A stretch of 64,000 nt of DNA from Aldehydirespirator sp965204875 (GCA_965204875.1 OZ242020.1:1736001-1800000), one strand, 5' to 3'. Counted from the stretch's first letter, positions 39,984 to 49,515 are shown. Notes: generated by a model from the letters alone, not told the origin. Numbers and translations: made by a program.

Positions 39984-42900
39984 ATGAGTGACCGCACGGT
40001 GGCCGCCATGGGTGAGGCTGATGTGGAGGATGCTGCGCTTGAGTGGCTTGCTGGCATTGGCTGGCAGGTTGCTCACGGATCCGAGATCAGCCCCGACGTC
40101 CCGGGCGCGGCCCGCCCTGATTACACGACCGTTGTGCTGGAACAGCAGTTGCGCGACGCCCTGGCGCGGCTCAACCCGGACCTGCCGAGCGATGCCGTCG
40201 GTGACGCTGTCCGCAAGCTGATCCGCCCAGAGGGTTCGACGCTGGAAGCTCGCAATCGCGCCTTCCACCGAATGCTCGTCGGCGGTCTGCAAGTTGAGTA
40301 CCGGACCGGCGGCGGCGCTATCCGCGGCGCGCCGGTGACCGTCCTTGACTATGACAATCCAGAGGCCAACGACTGGCTCGCAGTCAACCAGGTGACCGTT
40401 GTCGAGCGCGGCCGTGTCCGCCGTCCGGACATCGTGCTGTTCGTCAACGGCCTGCCGCTCGGCGTGATCGAGCTCAAGAGTCCGACCGATGACGACGCCA
40501 CCATCTGGACCGCCTGGCAGCAACTCCAGACCTACAAGGACGACCTCCCCGCCCTGTTCTCGATGAACGGGTTGCTCGTTGCCTCCGATGGCACCGAGGC
40601 GCGGCTCGGCACGCTCACCGCCGGCAAGGAGTGGTTCAAGCCGTGGCGCACGATCACGGGCGAAGACACCGCCGAGGCGAACGCACCGGAGTTGCGGGTA
40701 CTGCTTCAAGGCGTTTGCACGCCGGACCGCCTGCTCGATCTGATCCGGCATTTCATCGTGTTCGAGGACGACGCCGGCGCTCTCGTCAAGAAGATCGCGG
40801 GCTATCACCAGTTCCACGCGGTGCGCACGGCCGTTGCCGAGACCTTGCGAGCAGCGCGGGCACAGGCCGGTGAGCCCGGTGGCGCAGAGTTCCATGATGA
40901 CAGCCTTCGTGATGACGGGCGCGGGCACCGCCGCGCTGGGCAGAAGCCGGGCGGGAACACCGGCGACCGGCGGATCGGGGTGGTCTGGCACACGCAGGGC
41001 GCGGGCAAGAGCCTGACGATGGCCTTCTACGCCGGCGCCATCGCACGTGAGCCGGCGATGCAGAACCCGACGATCGTGGTGCTCACCGACCGCAACGACC
41101 TCGACGATCAGCTCTTCGGCACGTTCTCGCGCTGCCAAGACCTGCTGGGCCAGCCGCCGGCGCAGGCCGAGAACCGCGCCGACCTGCGCAAGAAGCTCTC
41201 CGTCGCCTCCGGTGGCGTGGTGTTCACCACGATCCAGAAGTTCCTCCCCGAAAAGCGCGGCGACACCCACCCGTCGCTGTCGGATCGGCGCAACATCGTG
41301 GTCATCGCAGATGAGGCGCATCGCAGCCAGTACGACTTCATCGACGGCTTCGCCCGCCACCTGCGTGACGCCCTGCCACACGCATCTTTTGTCGGCTTCA
41401 CGGGGACGCCGATCGAGCTCCAAGACGCCAACACGCGAGCGGTCTTCGGTGATTACATCAGCGTCTACGACATACAACAAGCCGTGGAAGACCAAGCCAC
41501 GGTGCCCATCTACTACGAGAGCCGCCTCGCCAGGGTGGCACTCGATGACGACACCCACGCACTGATCGACGAGAAGTTCGAAGAGCTCACCGAGGGCGAG
41601 GAGATCGAGAGCAAGGAGAAGCTCAAGACGCGGTGGGCACAACTTGAGGCCATCGTCGGCGCGGCTGAGCGCATCCGCCTTGTGGCCGCCGACATCATCG
41701 AGCACTACGAGACACGCCTGGAAACCATGGAGGGCAAGGCGATGGTGGTGTGTATGAGCCGCCGCATCTGCATCGACCTCTACCGTGAGCTGGTGCGGCT
41801 GCGCCCGCAGTGGCAGCACGACGACGATGACAGGGGCGCGATCAAGGTCGTGATGACCGGTTCGGCCTCCGACCCTGCGCAATGGCAGCCCCACATCCGC
41901 AACAAGGCGCGCCGCGAGACGCTCGCCAAGCGTTTCCGAGACCCTGATGACGAGCTGCGTGTGGTGCTGGTACGCGACATGTGGCTGACGGGTTTCGACG
42001 CTCCCAGCCTGCACACGATGTACGTCGACAAGCCGATGCGCGGCCACGGCCTGATGCAGGCCATCGCCCGAGTCAACCGTGTGTTCATGGACAAGCCCGG
42101 CGGCCTGGTTGTCGATTACCTGGGACTCGCCAACGAGCTCAAGCAGGCACTTGCGACATACACCGGGAGCGGCGGCAAGGGCAGGACGGCGCTCGACCAG
42201 GGCGAGGCCGTGGCGGTGATGCTCGAGCGATACGACGTCTGCTGCGGGATCCTCGGCGGCTTCGACTGGTCGAAGTGGACGCAGGGCGCGGCGCAGCGTT
42301 TGGAGTTGCTGCCCGCAGCCCAGGAGCACGTGCTGGCCCAGCAAGACGGCAAGGATCGCTTCACCCGCAGCGTGCGCGATCTGGAGAAGGCGTTCGCGCT
42401 GGCCGTGCCCCATGACGAGGCATTGCGAATCCGTGACGATGTGGCCTTCTTCCAGTCGCTGCGCCTGGCGCTCATCAAACGCTCCGCAAGCACCGTGCGC
42501 GCCGAGGAGGAACTCGACCATGCGATACGGCAGATTGTCTCAAGTGCGGTAGCGCCCGAGGGTGTGGTCGACATCTTCGCAGCCGCCGGCCTGGACAAGC
42601 CCGACATCTCGATCCTGTCCGAGGAGTTCCTGGCCGAGGTGCGCGGCATGCGTCATCGCAACCTCGCCGTCGAGTTGCTGCAGAAGCTGCTCAGGGGCGA
42701 GGTCACTGCCCGCCGGCGCAAGAACGTCGTGCGGGCCCGTTCCTTCGCAAGGCTCTTGGAGGAGTCGCTGCGCCGCTATCAGAACCGCGCCATCGAGGCG
42801 GCGCAGGTGATCGAAGAGTTGATCGCGCTGGCCAGACAGATGCGCGAGGCCGACCAGCGCGGCGAGGAACTCGGCCTGACCGAGGACGAGCTCGCCTTCT

Positions 42901-43163
42901 ACGACGCGCTCGAGACCAACGACAGCGCCGTGCAGGTGCTCGGTGACGAGACATTGCGCGACATCGCCCGTGAGCTGGTGGACACCGTCCGCAGCAGCGT
43001 CACCATCGACTGGACGGCCAGGGAGAACGTGCGCGCCAACATCCGCCGCCACGTGAAGCGCATCCTCAATCGGCACGGCTACCCGCCGGACAAGCAGGAA
43101 AGGGCCACACGAACGGTCCTCGAGCAAGCCGAGGCACTCTCAGAAACCTGGGCCACCGCCTAA
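39984..43163 (+). CDS. hsdR: Type I restriction endonuclease subunit HsdR
   Basis: The 1059-residue protein has the HsdR order: an N-terminal nuclease domain with PD-(D/E)xK residues D149 (RRPDIVLFV) and E163-L-K165 (GVIELKSP); a SF2 translocase with Walker A HTQGAGKS (337-344), DEAH-box IADEAHRSQYDF, TPIEL/GFTGTP motif III, and motif VI region DMWLTGFDAPSLHTMYVDKPMRGHGLMQAIARVNR; and a C-terminal helical domain. ATG at 39984 follows hsdS-related genes on the same strand with 71 bp between. It cleaves unmodified DNA after translocation and depends on the HsdM/HsdS core encoded upstream. Confidence 0.95.
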   Translation: MSDRTVAAMGEADVEDAALEWLAGIGWQVAHGSEISPDVPGAARPDYTTVVLEQQLRDALARLNPDLPSDAVGDAVRKLIRPEGSTLEARNRAFHRMLVGGLQVEYRTGGGAIRGAPVTVLDYDNPEANDWLAVNQVTVVERGRVRRPDIVLFVNGLPLGVIELKSPTDDDATIWTAWQQLQTYKDDLPALFSMNGLLVASDGTEARLGTLTAGKEWFKPWRTITGEDTAEANAPELRVLLQGVCTPDRLLDLIRHFIVFEDDAGALVKKIAGYHQFHAVRTAVAETLRAARAQAGEPGGAEFHDDSLRDDGRGHRRAGQKPGGNTGDRRIGVVWHTQGAGKSLTMAFYAGAIAREPAMQNPTIVVLTDRNDLDDQLFGTFSRCQDLLGQPPAQAENRADLRKKLSVASGGVVFTTIQKFLPEKRGDTHPSLSDRRNIVVIADEAHRSQYDFIDGFARHLRDALPHASFVGFTGTPIELQDANTRAVFGDYISVYDIQQAVEDQATVPIYYESRLARVALDDDTHALIDEKFEELTEGEEIESKEKLKTRWAQLEAIVGAAERIRLVAADIIEHYETRLETMEGKAMVVCMSRRICIDLYRELVRLRPQWQHDDDDRGAIKVVMTGSASDPAQWQPHIRNKARRETLAKRFRDPDDELRVVLVRDMWLTGFDAPSLHTMYVDKPMRGHGLMQAIARVNRVFMDKPGGLVVDYLGLANELKQALATYTGSGGKGRTALDQGEAVAVMLERYDVCCGILGGFDWSKWTQGAAQRLELLPAAQEHVLAQQDGKDRFTRSVRDLEKAFALAVPHDEALRIRDDVAFFQSLRLALIKRSASTVRAEEELDHAIRQIVSSAVAPEGVVDIFAAAGLDKPDISILSEEFLAEVRGMRHRNLAVELLQKLLRGEVTARRRKNVVRARSFARLLEESLRRYQNRAIEAAQVIEELIALARQMREADQRGEELGLTEDELAFYDALETNDSAVQVLGDETLRDIARELVDTVRSSVTIDWTARENVRANIRRHVKRILNRHGYPPDKQERATRTVLEQAEALSETWATA

Positions 43164-43224
43164 GCCCGAACCCCCCGCAAGATCACGAAGCCCCCGAGTC
43201 CGTTGACTCTCCGTGTCTGGGTGG

Positions 43225-44862
43225 CTAGCCACATGTCCTGGAGACTCCTAGGCGAGTGAGCGTGGCTTTTTGGGCTTGGGCACCAACGGCTAGCAGGAAG
43301 GTGTCGAGGGGCAGGCTCCCGATTCCGGACTCGGCCTTGTGGGCGTGAAATACGGCGTTCTGAGGTGAGACCAGGTAGCTGTTGCCACGAAAACTCGGAT
43401 ACCGCTCGATCAGAGCGCTGAGACCCCTTCGGCTGTGGTTCGGTGACGATGCGATCTCGAACGCCAGTGGTGCTCGGGGGTCGTCGTAGATGAGATCTAC
43501 CTCGTGGTTGCCGTCGCGCCAGTGATGAAGCCTCACGCCGATGTGTACGGCGAGCGTGTATAGCGAAGCCGCGGCGAGATTCTCTAGCAGCGCCCCCTGC
43601 TCTTCAGGATCCGACAGGGGGGCCAGCCCTCGGTGCAGCGCGGCGTTGCGCACTGCGCCGTCGGTGAAATAGAGCTTGCGGCCCCGCCGCTGCACGCTGG
43701 ACTCCGCACCCGAGTAGTTAGTCAGCCTGAACACAAGGTATGCCTGCTCCAAATAGGAGAGGTAGCGATCGAGCGTCGGCTGAGCGACGCCTAGTTCCTT
43801 GCTCACCTTCTGGGGTGACAGGATCCCTGTGACCTGACCCGCAAGCACGTACAGCAAACGCTCCAGCATCAGCGGGTTCTCGATCTGGAACGCTTGGGGG
43901 ATGTCCTTGTAGACGGCGCGCTCCACGACATCGCCGCGAAGAACCCGCTGAGACTGCAGGATGTGGTTCTCGATGTTGCGGTCTGGATCGTCGCGAGACC
44001 CAGGTGAGATGATCCGCGTCAGCAGCTCGGGGAACCCGCCGATGAACATCAGCAGCGTCCGGTAAGCCTCTAGGTGCCGACTGGCTCTTCTGCCCGCCTG
44101 CAGCGAGGCAAGCGTCTCGGCAAGCGTGTCGCCGGGTGGCCGAAGGGCCTCGCTCTCAACCTCACTTGGCGCGGTCTGGCTCGGAGCGGCGTTGTCGCCG
44201 AACGGGGGAGTCTCTTCATCGGCGGCTCCGGGTGCTGACCGGCTTGAAGCGGGCGTGCCGTTGGGCCGAAGCTCAAGTGGAACGGCCGCCAAGCTGAGGA
44301 ACTCTTCAAGACGACAGGGCAGCAGGTGGTGCTCCTCCCAGCGGCCCACGCCGCTCTCGCGCCGCTGTCTGCGCAGCACGGCGGTGCTGCTGGAAGTGGC
44401 GGCGATCCGCACCGGCCAGTTCTCGTCATGGAAGGTCTTGAGCCACAGATCCCAATCGCTGGCGTACACGATCTCGTCCAGCATCAGGTACACGGGCGAG
44501 TCCTGGCTGGCCTCGCTCGTAGCGCTCAGCAAATGCCTCACTAGGTCGCCGAGGTTGACCTGGAGCAGCAGTGGATGGTCCATGCGCAGCCACCAGATCC
44601 GGCTGGGGGCGATCCCAACATCCGTCAGGCGTCGGACGGTCTGGTACAGCACCGTCGTCTTGCCAACCCGGCGAGGTCCGAGGATCACCTGGTGCCTTCG
44701 GGGTTCGTTGTTCAGGAGCCGCTCCCAGAGCACCGTGGCGAGGGATCGCTCAGTGGTCGGCGCATGGGCCTCGGGGACGGCACCGGACTGATGCCAGGGG
44801 TTCTGCTCCTCGAAGACCCGCCGGTGAACCTCGGCCTCGGATCTAAACTGCCAGTCAACCAT
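43225..44862 (-). CDS. AAA_14/DUF4143-type ATPase, long form
   Basis: The 545-residue protein has Walker A LGPRRVGKTT, Walker B VYLMLDEIVYASDWDLWLK, and the DUF4143 tail with VDLIYDDPRAPLAFEIASSP in place of the nuclease-like ExK. A ~100-residue Pro/Ser/Glu-rich segment (about 200-270: PNGTPASSRSAPGAADEETPP...) interrupts the ATPase lid. Compared with the other family member at 31317-32576 it is longer and diverged. Function of the family is unknown. The gene flanks the type I restriction locus on its distal side, opposite orientation. A palindrome upstream (44897-44919) may control it. Confidence 0.82.
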   Translation of the reverse strand: MVDWQFRSEAEVHRRVFEEQNPWHQSGAVPEAHAPTTERSLATVLWERLLNNEPRRHQVILGPRRVGKTTVLYQTVRRLTDVGIAPSRIWWLRMDHPLLLQVNLGDLVRHLLSATSEASQDSPVYLMLDEIVYASDWDLWLKTFHDENWPVRIAATSSSTAVLRRQRRESGVGRWEEHHLLPCRLEEFLSLAAVPLELRPNGTPASSRSAPGAADEETPPFGDNAAPSQTAPSEVESEALRPPGDTLAETLASLQAGRRASRHLEAYRTLLMFIGGFPELLTRIISPGSRDDPDRNIENHILQSQRVLRGDVVERAVYKDIPQAFQIENPLMLERLLYVLAGQVTGILSPQKVSKELGVAQPTLDRYLSYLEQAYLVFRLTNYSGAESSVQRRGRKLYFTDGAVRNAALHRGLAPLSDPEEQGALLENLAAASLYTLAVHIGVRLHHWRDGNHEVDLIYDDPRAPLAFEIASSPNHSRRGLSALIERYPSFRGNSYLVSPQNAVFHAHKAESGIGSLPLDTFLLAVGAQAQKATLTRLGVSRTCG

Positions 44863-44896
44863 CGCGGCCCGCCTCTTGTGTTGCTTGTTCGGCCAA

Positions 44897-44919
44897 TAGC
44901 ATACTGTATTGATATGCTA
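44897..44919. promoter_or_regulatory. Palindrome TAGCATA-N9-TATGCTA, candidate operator
   Basis: A perfect 7-bp inverted repeat with a 9-bp spacer lies 35 bp upstream of the DUF4143 ATPase start (minus strand) in an AT-rich patch that could include its -10 box. On the other side the nearest plus gene starts 205 bp away, so the site more likely serves the ATPase. Confidence 0.45.
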
Positions 44920-45123
44920 ATGCGCAAACCACATATTCTCGCAGGGGAACTCGTTCCTTGTTGAGTCCGAGCAGAGGCAGGGTCCGCAGACTTTCTGCAT
45001 GGCTCGCCTTGCTGGCGCGGGGACGGTCACAGCGAGAGAGCGACCCGAGCGCGCTCTTGGCGAACCCCCGGAACACGGCGAACCCCCCGAGCACGATGCC
45101 TGCGAGCCAATAGGCTGATCCGG

Positions 45124-45969
45124 ATGACTTGCATCGGCTTGGTGCAGTTGCTCAGCCGGCCTGGAGCGGCCGAGGCCAACAGGGCCGCGGGCAATGCGGC
45201 GGCGGTCGACCTGTTCGAGCGGGGTGCGGACATCGTTGTGCTGCCCGAGATGGCCGTGCCCTGGTACAGCGCCGAGCGTGCCGTGCTCGAGCCGCTGGCG
45301 GAGACCCTGGACGGGCCGACCGTCGCCGGCTGGCAGGCCCTGGCCGACCGCTACGGCGGGCTTGTGGTGGGCGGCCTCTGCGAGCGTGACACCAGAGGGA
45401 TCTACAACACGGCCGTGATCGTCGGCGCCGATGGCGTGGTCTCGCACTACCGCAAACTGCACCTCTTCGACATCGAGAAGCACTGCTTCGAGCCTGGCGA
45501 TCTGGGGTTGCCCGTCGCTGCAACGGCTTACGGCGCCATCGGACTCTCCATCTGCTACGACCTCAGGTTTGTCGAGGTGGTGCGGGTGCTGGCGCTGAGC
45601 GGTGCCGACCTGGTATGCGTCCCGACGGCTTGGGTGCGCGGCTTCGACAAGCGTCGCTATGCGGACGGCGAGATGATCCCGCATGCCCAGGGTGCCGTGG
45701 TGCAGGCCAACTTGAGCCAGGTGTTCATTGCCTGCGCCTCACAGGTCGGCTCTGGCGACGGCGCCGACTTCCTGGGCTGCTCAATCGTTGCCGACCCCTA
45801 CGGCGAGGTCATCGCCGGCCCCCTCTCAACAACGGGCGAGCAGTCGCAGCTGGTTGAGATCGACCTGTCACAAGCGCGGCGGGCACAGGAGCGCAGCCCG
45901 CTGATCAAACCCCGCACCGACCGCCGCAGCGACGTGTACAGGATCCTCCACAACGGCGAGACACTCTGA
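45124..45969 (+). CDS. Carbon-nitrogen hydrolase (nitrilase superfamily)
   Basis: The 281-residue protein has the full Glu-Lys-Cys triad: E42 in VLPEMAVPW, K110 in HYRKLHLFD, and the catalytic cysteine in GLSICYDLRF. The dimer-interface and C-terminal strands match aliphatic amidase/omega-amidase-like members. It should hydrolyse an amide, nitrile or N-carbamoyl group in the cytoplasm. The next gene, 177 bp on, encodes an FAH-family enzyme in the same direction, so both may act in one degradative pathway for an amide or keto-acid compound. ATG at 45124 has no clear Shine-Dalgarno. Confidence 0.88.
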   Translation: MTCIGLVQLLSRPGAAEANRAAGNAAAVDLFERGADIVVLPEMAVPWYSAERAVLEPLAETLDGPTVAGWQALADRYGGLVVGGLCERDTRGIYNTAVIVGADGVVSHYRKLHLFDIEKHCFEPGDLGLPVAATAYGAIGLSICYDLRFVEVVRVLALSGADLVCVPTAWVRGFDKRRYADGEMIPHAQGAVVQANLSQVFIACASQVGSGDGADFLGCSIVADPYGEVIAGPLSTTGEQSQLVEIDLSQARRAQERSPLIKPRTDRRSDVYRILHNGETL

Positions 45970-46146
45970 TCCGAACAGACCGGCCCGGCCCTCAACCGGC
46001 CGGCCCTCGACTGTCTCGACCGTCTCGACTGTATAACTCTCACGGACAGGCTCTACTGGGGCAACCGGCAGAGCGCGGGCCTTAGCCCGTCCCTGGCAGA
46101 CTCCTACGAGCAAACTCCGCCGCAGGCAGAACCGAGGAGCCAAGGC
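45970..46146 (+). other. Spacer with CTCGACTGTCTCGACCG repeats
   Basis: Between the amidohydrolase and the FAH gene the words CTCGACTGTCTCGACCGTCTCGACTGT repeat three times in tandem (about 46006-46032). No gene or hairpin is evident. Confidence 0.55.
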
Positions 46147-47031
46147 ATGCGCCTTATCACGACAAGAACACCCGCGGGCACAGCGGCGGCAGTGCTGCAT
46201 CCCGATGCCACGATGACGCCGCTGTCGCATTGCGGTCACGGCAGCGTGATGAGCCTGATCGAGGCCGGCCCCGACGCATGGGCAGCGGCGGAAGCCTCGT
46301 CGCAGAGCGGCCCGCGCCAGCCGATCGACCTTGATGCAACGGCGTTGCTGGCGCCGTTGCCGCGCACACCCCGCAACATGATCTGCGTCGGCCTCAACTA
46401 CCAGGAGCACGTCGAGGAGGGCGACAGGCCTGGTGGCGTGGCTCCGCCCGACGCGCCCGTGCTGTTCACCAAGCCGTGGACGTGTCTCGTGGGCCACGGC
46501 GACAACGTGGACATCCATCGCAGCGCCACGACACAGGTGGACTGGGAGGCCGAGATCGCCGTCGTGATCGGGGTGGGCGGGCGCAATATCAGCACCGACG
46601 ATGCGCTCGACCATGTGTTCGGCTATGCCCTGGCCAACGATGTGAGTGCCCGTGACCTGCAACTCGCCCAGGGCACGCTCGGGCAGTGGTATAAGGGCAA
46701 GTCGCTCGACGGCTTCTGCCCGATGGGTCCGAGCATTGTGACCGCGCCCGAGGTGGGCGACTACCGTGACATCAAGGTCGAGTTGAGGGTCAATGGCGTG
46801 ACCAAGCAGTCGTTCCGGGCTGCTGAGATGATCAATTCGGTGCCCCGGATCATTGCGCGGGTCAGTCTGGGATGCGCATTGCTGCCCGGCGATGTGATCC
46901 TTACCGGCACGGCCGCGGGTGTGGGCCTTTGGCGTGAGCCACCGGAGTTGCTGGGCGCGGGAGATGTGGTGGAGATCGAGTCGCCGCAACTCGGGCTGCT
47001 CCGCACGAGCTTCACCGAGCCGCACCAATGA
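46147..47031 (+). CDS. Fumarylacetoacetate hydrolase-family protein
   Basis: The 294-residue protein shows the FAH fold: MICVGLNYQEHVEE, APVLFTKPWTCLVGHGDNVDIHRS, VDWEAEIAVVIG (metal-ligand glutamates), GYALANDVSARDLQL, KSLDGFCPMGPSIV, and ILTGTAAGVGL. The family includes acylpyruvate hydrolases, oxaloacetate decarboxylases and 2-keto-4-pentenoate-type hydratases; the exact reaction is not determined. It is probably in one operon with the amidohydrolase. The ATG at 46147 follows a CCGAGGAGCC Shine-Dalgarno-like segment. Confidence 0.88.
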   Translation: MRLITTRTPAGTAAAVLHPDATMTPLSHCGHGSVMSLIEAGPDAWAAAEASSQSGPRQPIDLDATALLAPLPRTPRNMICVGLNYQEHVEEGDRPGGVAPPDAPVLFTKPWTCLVGHGDNVDIHRSATTQVDWEAEIAVVIGVGGRNISTDDALDHVFGYALANDVSARDLQLAQGTLGQWYKGKSLDGFCPMGPSIVTAPEVGDYRDIKVELRVNGVTKQSFRAAEMINSVPRIIARVSLGCALLPGDVILTGTAAGVGLWREPPELLGAGDVVEIESPQLGLLRTSFTEPHQ

Positions 47032-47070
47032 GCGCTCCCCTGTGGCATGGCTCGCGAGCCGCTTGGCACA

Positions 47071-48234
47071 TCAACGGCCCGTGCCGGCCCTCTTCATCAG
47101 GCCCCTGGCGATGATCGTGCGCTGGATCTCGTTGGTGCCCTCGCCGATGGCCATCAGCGGAGCGTCACGGTAGAGACGCTCGATCTCAAGCTCGGTGGAG
47201 TACCCGTAGCCGCCGTGGATCCGCATCGATTCCAGCGACGCCCGAATAGCGGTCTCCGACGCGAAGTACTTGGCCATGCCCGCCTCCACGTCGGCGCGCA
47301 GGCCCTGGTCGATGCGGTTGGCGGCCCAGCGGGTGAGCAGTCGGGACGCCTCGATCTCGGTGGCCATGTCGGCCAGCTTGAGCTGGATCGCCTGGAACTC
47401 CCCGATGCGCTGTCCGAAGGCCTTACGCTCACCGGCGTAGGACAGCGCGGCGTCGAGGGCCGCCTGCGCGACACCCACAGCGCGGGCTGCGATGTTCACC
47501 CGGCCGACCTCGAGGCCCGACATCACCTGCTTGAACCCGAGGCCCTCCCGGCCGCCCAACAGGTTCTCGGCCGGCACCCTGGCATCGGTTAGCACCACCT
47601 CGCAGGACTCGGGGCCTTTGTAGCCGAGCTTGCCCAGGTCGCGCAGCACCTCGAAGCCCGGTGTGCCCGCCTCGACCATCAGCACGCTCATGCCCCGATG
47701 CCGCGGCCGAGCCTCGGGATCGGTCTTGACCAGCACCGGCAGCGGATCGGCGAAGCGGGCGTTGGTGATCCAGGTCTTGGCGCCGCGGATCACATAGTCG
47801 TTGCCGTCACGCCACGCCGTCGTCGAGATGCCTTGCAGGTCGCTGCCGGCGCCAGGCTCGGTGAGGGCGAGGGCGGTGCGCCGCTGCCCGGTGGCGAGTT
47901 CGGGCAGCCAGCGCCGCTTCTGTTCGGCTGTGCCGTGGTCGGTGATCATTCGGCAGCTGAGCGAGTGGGTGCCGAGGACGCCCGCAACCCCCATCCAGCC
48001 CATGGAGATCTCCTCGAACACCAAGCTCATAGACACGGTGTCGAGGTCGAGGCCGCCATACTCCGTGCCGACGGTGATCCCGAACAAGCCGAGTTCGGCC
48101 ATTCCAGACACGATCTCGGCGGGGTAGCGGCCGGCCTGCTCCGACTCGCGGGACACCGGCTTGATCTCGTCGTTGACGAACTTCCGCAGCACATCCCGGA
48201 ACATCTGCTGCTCTTCGCTCAGCTCGAAGTCCAT
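47071..48234 (-). CDS. Acyl-CoA dehydrogenase
   Basis: From ATG at 48234 the protein has 387 residues, the standard acyl-CoA dehydrogenase size. It begins MDFELSEEQQMFRDVLRKFVNDEI, has the FAD-binding TALALTEPGAGSDLQGI and WITNARFADPLPVLVKTD segments, GLGFKQVMSGLEVGRVNIAARAVG, and near the end YGYSTELEIERLYRDAPLMAIGEGTNEIQR, where the glutamate of GEGT is at the catalytic-base position. It oxidises a CoA thioester in the cytoplasm and donates electrons to ETF. It is downstream of an SDR on the same strand with 146 bp between, and convergent with the FAH gene. Confidence 0.92.
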   Translation of the reverse strand: MDFELSEEQQMFRDVLRKFVNDEIKPVSRESEQAGRYPAEIVSGMAELGLFGITVGTEYGGLDLDTVSMSLVFEEISMGWMGVAGVLGTHSLSCRMITDHGTAEQKRRWLPELATGQRRTALALTEPGAGSDLQGISTTAWRDGNDYVIRGAKTWITNARFADPLPVLVKTDPEARPRHRGMSVLMVEAGTPGFEVLRDLGKLGYKGPESCEVVLTDARVPAENLLGGREGLGFKQVMSGLEVGRVNIAARAVGVAQAALDAALSYAGERKAFGQRIGEFQAIQLKLADMATEIEASRLLTRWAANRIDQGLRADVEAGMAKYFASETAIRASLESMRIHGGYGYSTELEIERLYRDAPLMAIGEGTNEIQRTIIARGLMKRAGTGR

Positions 48235-48332
48235 CCTCAGGCGCTTGTTCGGGTGCTCGCTCGCCGGGTTGGGCCCGCCGTCGCGAGATCGGCTCGCCGG
48301 GACATCAGAGGCATCAGACCTTCTCGCTGGGC

Positions 48333-48362
48333 GATCTCGTCGGATCTCGTCGGATCTCGTCG
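48333..48362 (+). repeat. Three tandem copies of a 10-bp unit (GATCTCGTCG)
   Basis: GATCTCGTCG repeated three times without change in the spacer between the SDR and acyl-CoA dehydrogenase genes. Otherwise the 48235-48380 gap has no recognised feature. Confidence 0.9.
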
Positions 48363-48380
48363 CCGAGCGCGGACCGGCGA

Positions 48381-49313
48381 CTAGATCGATCGGCCGGGGA
48401 AGCCGAGCCCCTCGTGATCCTTGCCGTCCATGTTGGCGTTGAGCCGCGCCCGGGCCATCAGGTCGGCCATCACCGCGCCGAGCTCGGCCGGGTTGTCGGG
48501 CTGCGTGGCCACCGGGCCGAGGTGCCATCCCTCGGCGATGCCGAGCTGACTGCCCCGCACGTCGAAGATCCGCCCGGTCACGTTGGCGGCCTCGGGGCTG
48601 GCCAGCCAGGCCGTGACGACGGCGATCCAGCGGGGGTCGATGCTGTCCTTGAACTCCTCGGGGGCGTCCTCGCCGCCCATCAGCGGAGCGGTGAGACGCG
48701 ACCAGGCGGTGGGGGCCAGGCAGTTCACGGTCACTCCGTAGCGCACCAGCTCCTGGGCCGCGATCACGGTGAAGGCGGCGATGCCCGCCTTGGCGGCGCC
48801 GTAGTTGGTCTGGCCGACGTTGCCGTAGATACCCGACGGCGACGCCGTGTTGATGATGCGACCGTAGGCCTCCTCGCCTGCCTTGGCCTTGTTGCGCCAG
48901 TGCGTCGCGGCGTGGTGCGAGGGCCCGAACGTGCCCTTGAGGTGTACGGCGATCACGGTGTCCCAGTCGTCCTCGCTCATCGAGAACACCATGCGGTCGC
49001 GCAGTATGCCGGCGTTGTTGACCACGATGTTGATGTCGCCGAAGGTGTCGATGGCCTGCCGCACCATGGCTCCGGCGTCGTCGAAGCCGGCCACATTGCC
49101 GCCGTTGACGACCGCCTCGCCGCCCGCTGAGGTGATGGCTTCCACCACCTCGGCGGCCGGGGTCGTGTCGGCGCCGGCGCCGAACTGGTCGCCGCCGAGA
49201 TCGTTGACCACCACCTTGGCGCCGTGCTCGGCGAGCATGAGGGCGTGCTCGCGCCCGATGCCGCGCCCCGCGCCCGTCACCAGCGCGACCTTGCCTTCGA
49301 GAAGCCTGCTCAT
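48381..49313 (-). CDS. SDR-family 3-hydroxyacyl-CoA dehydrogenase-like protein
   Basis: The 310-residue protein has SDR motifs: VALVTGAGRGIGREHALMLAEHGA (cofactor loop), VVNDLGG, NNAGILRD, INTASPSG with the catalytic serine, and YGAAKAGIAAFT with tyrosine/lysine. VNDLGGD resembles the NAD-linked D-specific 3-hydroxyacyl-CoA dehydrogenase domain of peroxisomal-type multifunctional enzymes. The extra ~50 C-terminal residues after the fold are not typical of FabG. It is likely to act with the acyl-CoA dehydrogenase downstream in beta-oxidation-type chemistry. ATG at 49313 follows GGAGG by 7-8 bases. Confidence 0.88.
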   Translation of the reverse strand: MSRLLEGKVALVTGAGRGIGREHALMLAEHGAKVVVNDLGGDQFGAGADTTPAAEVVEAITSAGGEAVVNGGNVAGFDDAGAMVRQAIDTFGDINIVVNNAGILRDRMVFSMSEDDWDTVIAVHLKGTFGPSHHAATHWRNKAKAGEEAYGRIINTASPSGIYGNVGQTNYGAAKAGIAAFTVIAAQELVRYGVTVNCLAPTAWSRLTAPLMGGEDAPEEFKDSIDPRWIAVVTAWLASPEAANVTGRIFDVRGSQLGIAEGWHLGPVATQPDNPAELGAVMADLMARARLNANMDGKDHEGLGFPGRSI

Positions 49314-49427
49314 GGAACCTCCTGCCTGCAGTGGTGCGAGTCGTCGGGCCTGGCCCCGAGGACAGCGCCGCTCACGCTACCTGCCACATCGCCATAGCTG
49401 GCCGGCCCGCCAGTGAGCAGCGCACCC

Positions 49428-49515
49428 CTACCAGCCGCGGGCGATCCAGTCGTGGGGCGCCGGATGAGCTGGCGTGCGGCACGGCACCGCTACCAGCCGC
49501 GGGCGATCCAGTCGT
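49428..49515 (-). repeat. Duplicated 3' end of the MBL-hydrolase gene
   Basis: CTACCAGCCGCGGGCGATCC and the next six bases at 49428-49453 recur exactly at 49490-49515, 62 bp apart. The inner copy encodes DDWIARGW-stop of the hydrolase and the outer copy lies in its downstream spacer. Confidence 0.92.

Noticed and set aside
39801..42521. Long open frame (906 codons) on the minus strand opposite hsdR
   Set aside because: It mirrors hsdR, whose motifs are all intact; the minus-strand product is low in recognised domains and follows from high-GC codon bias.
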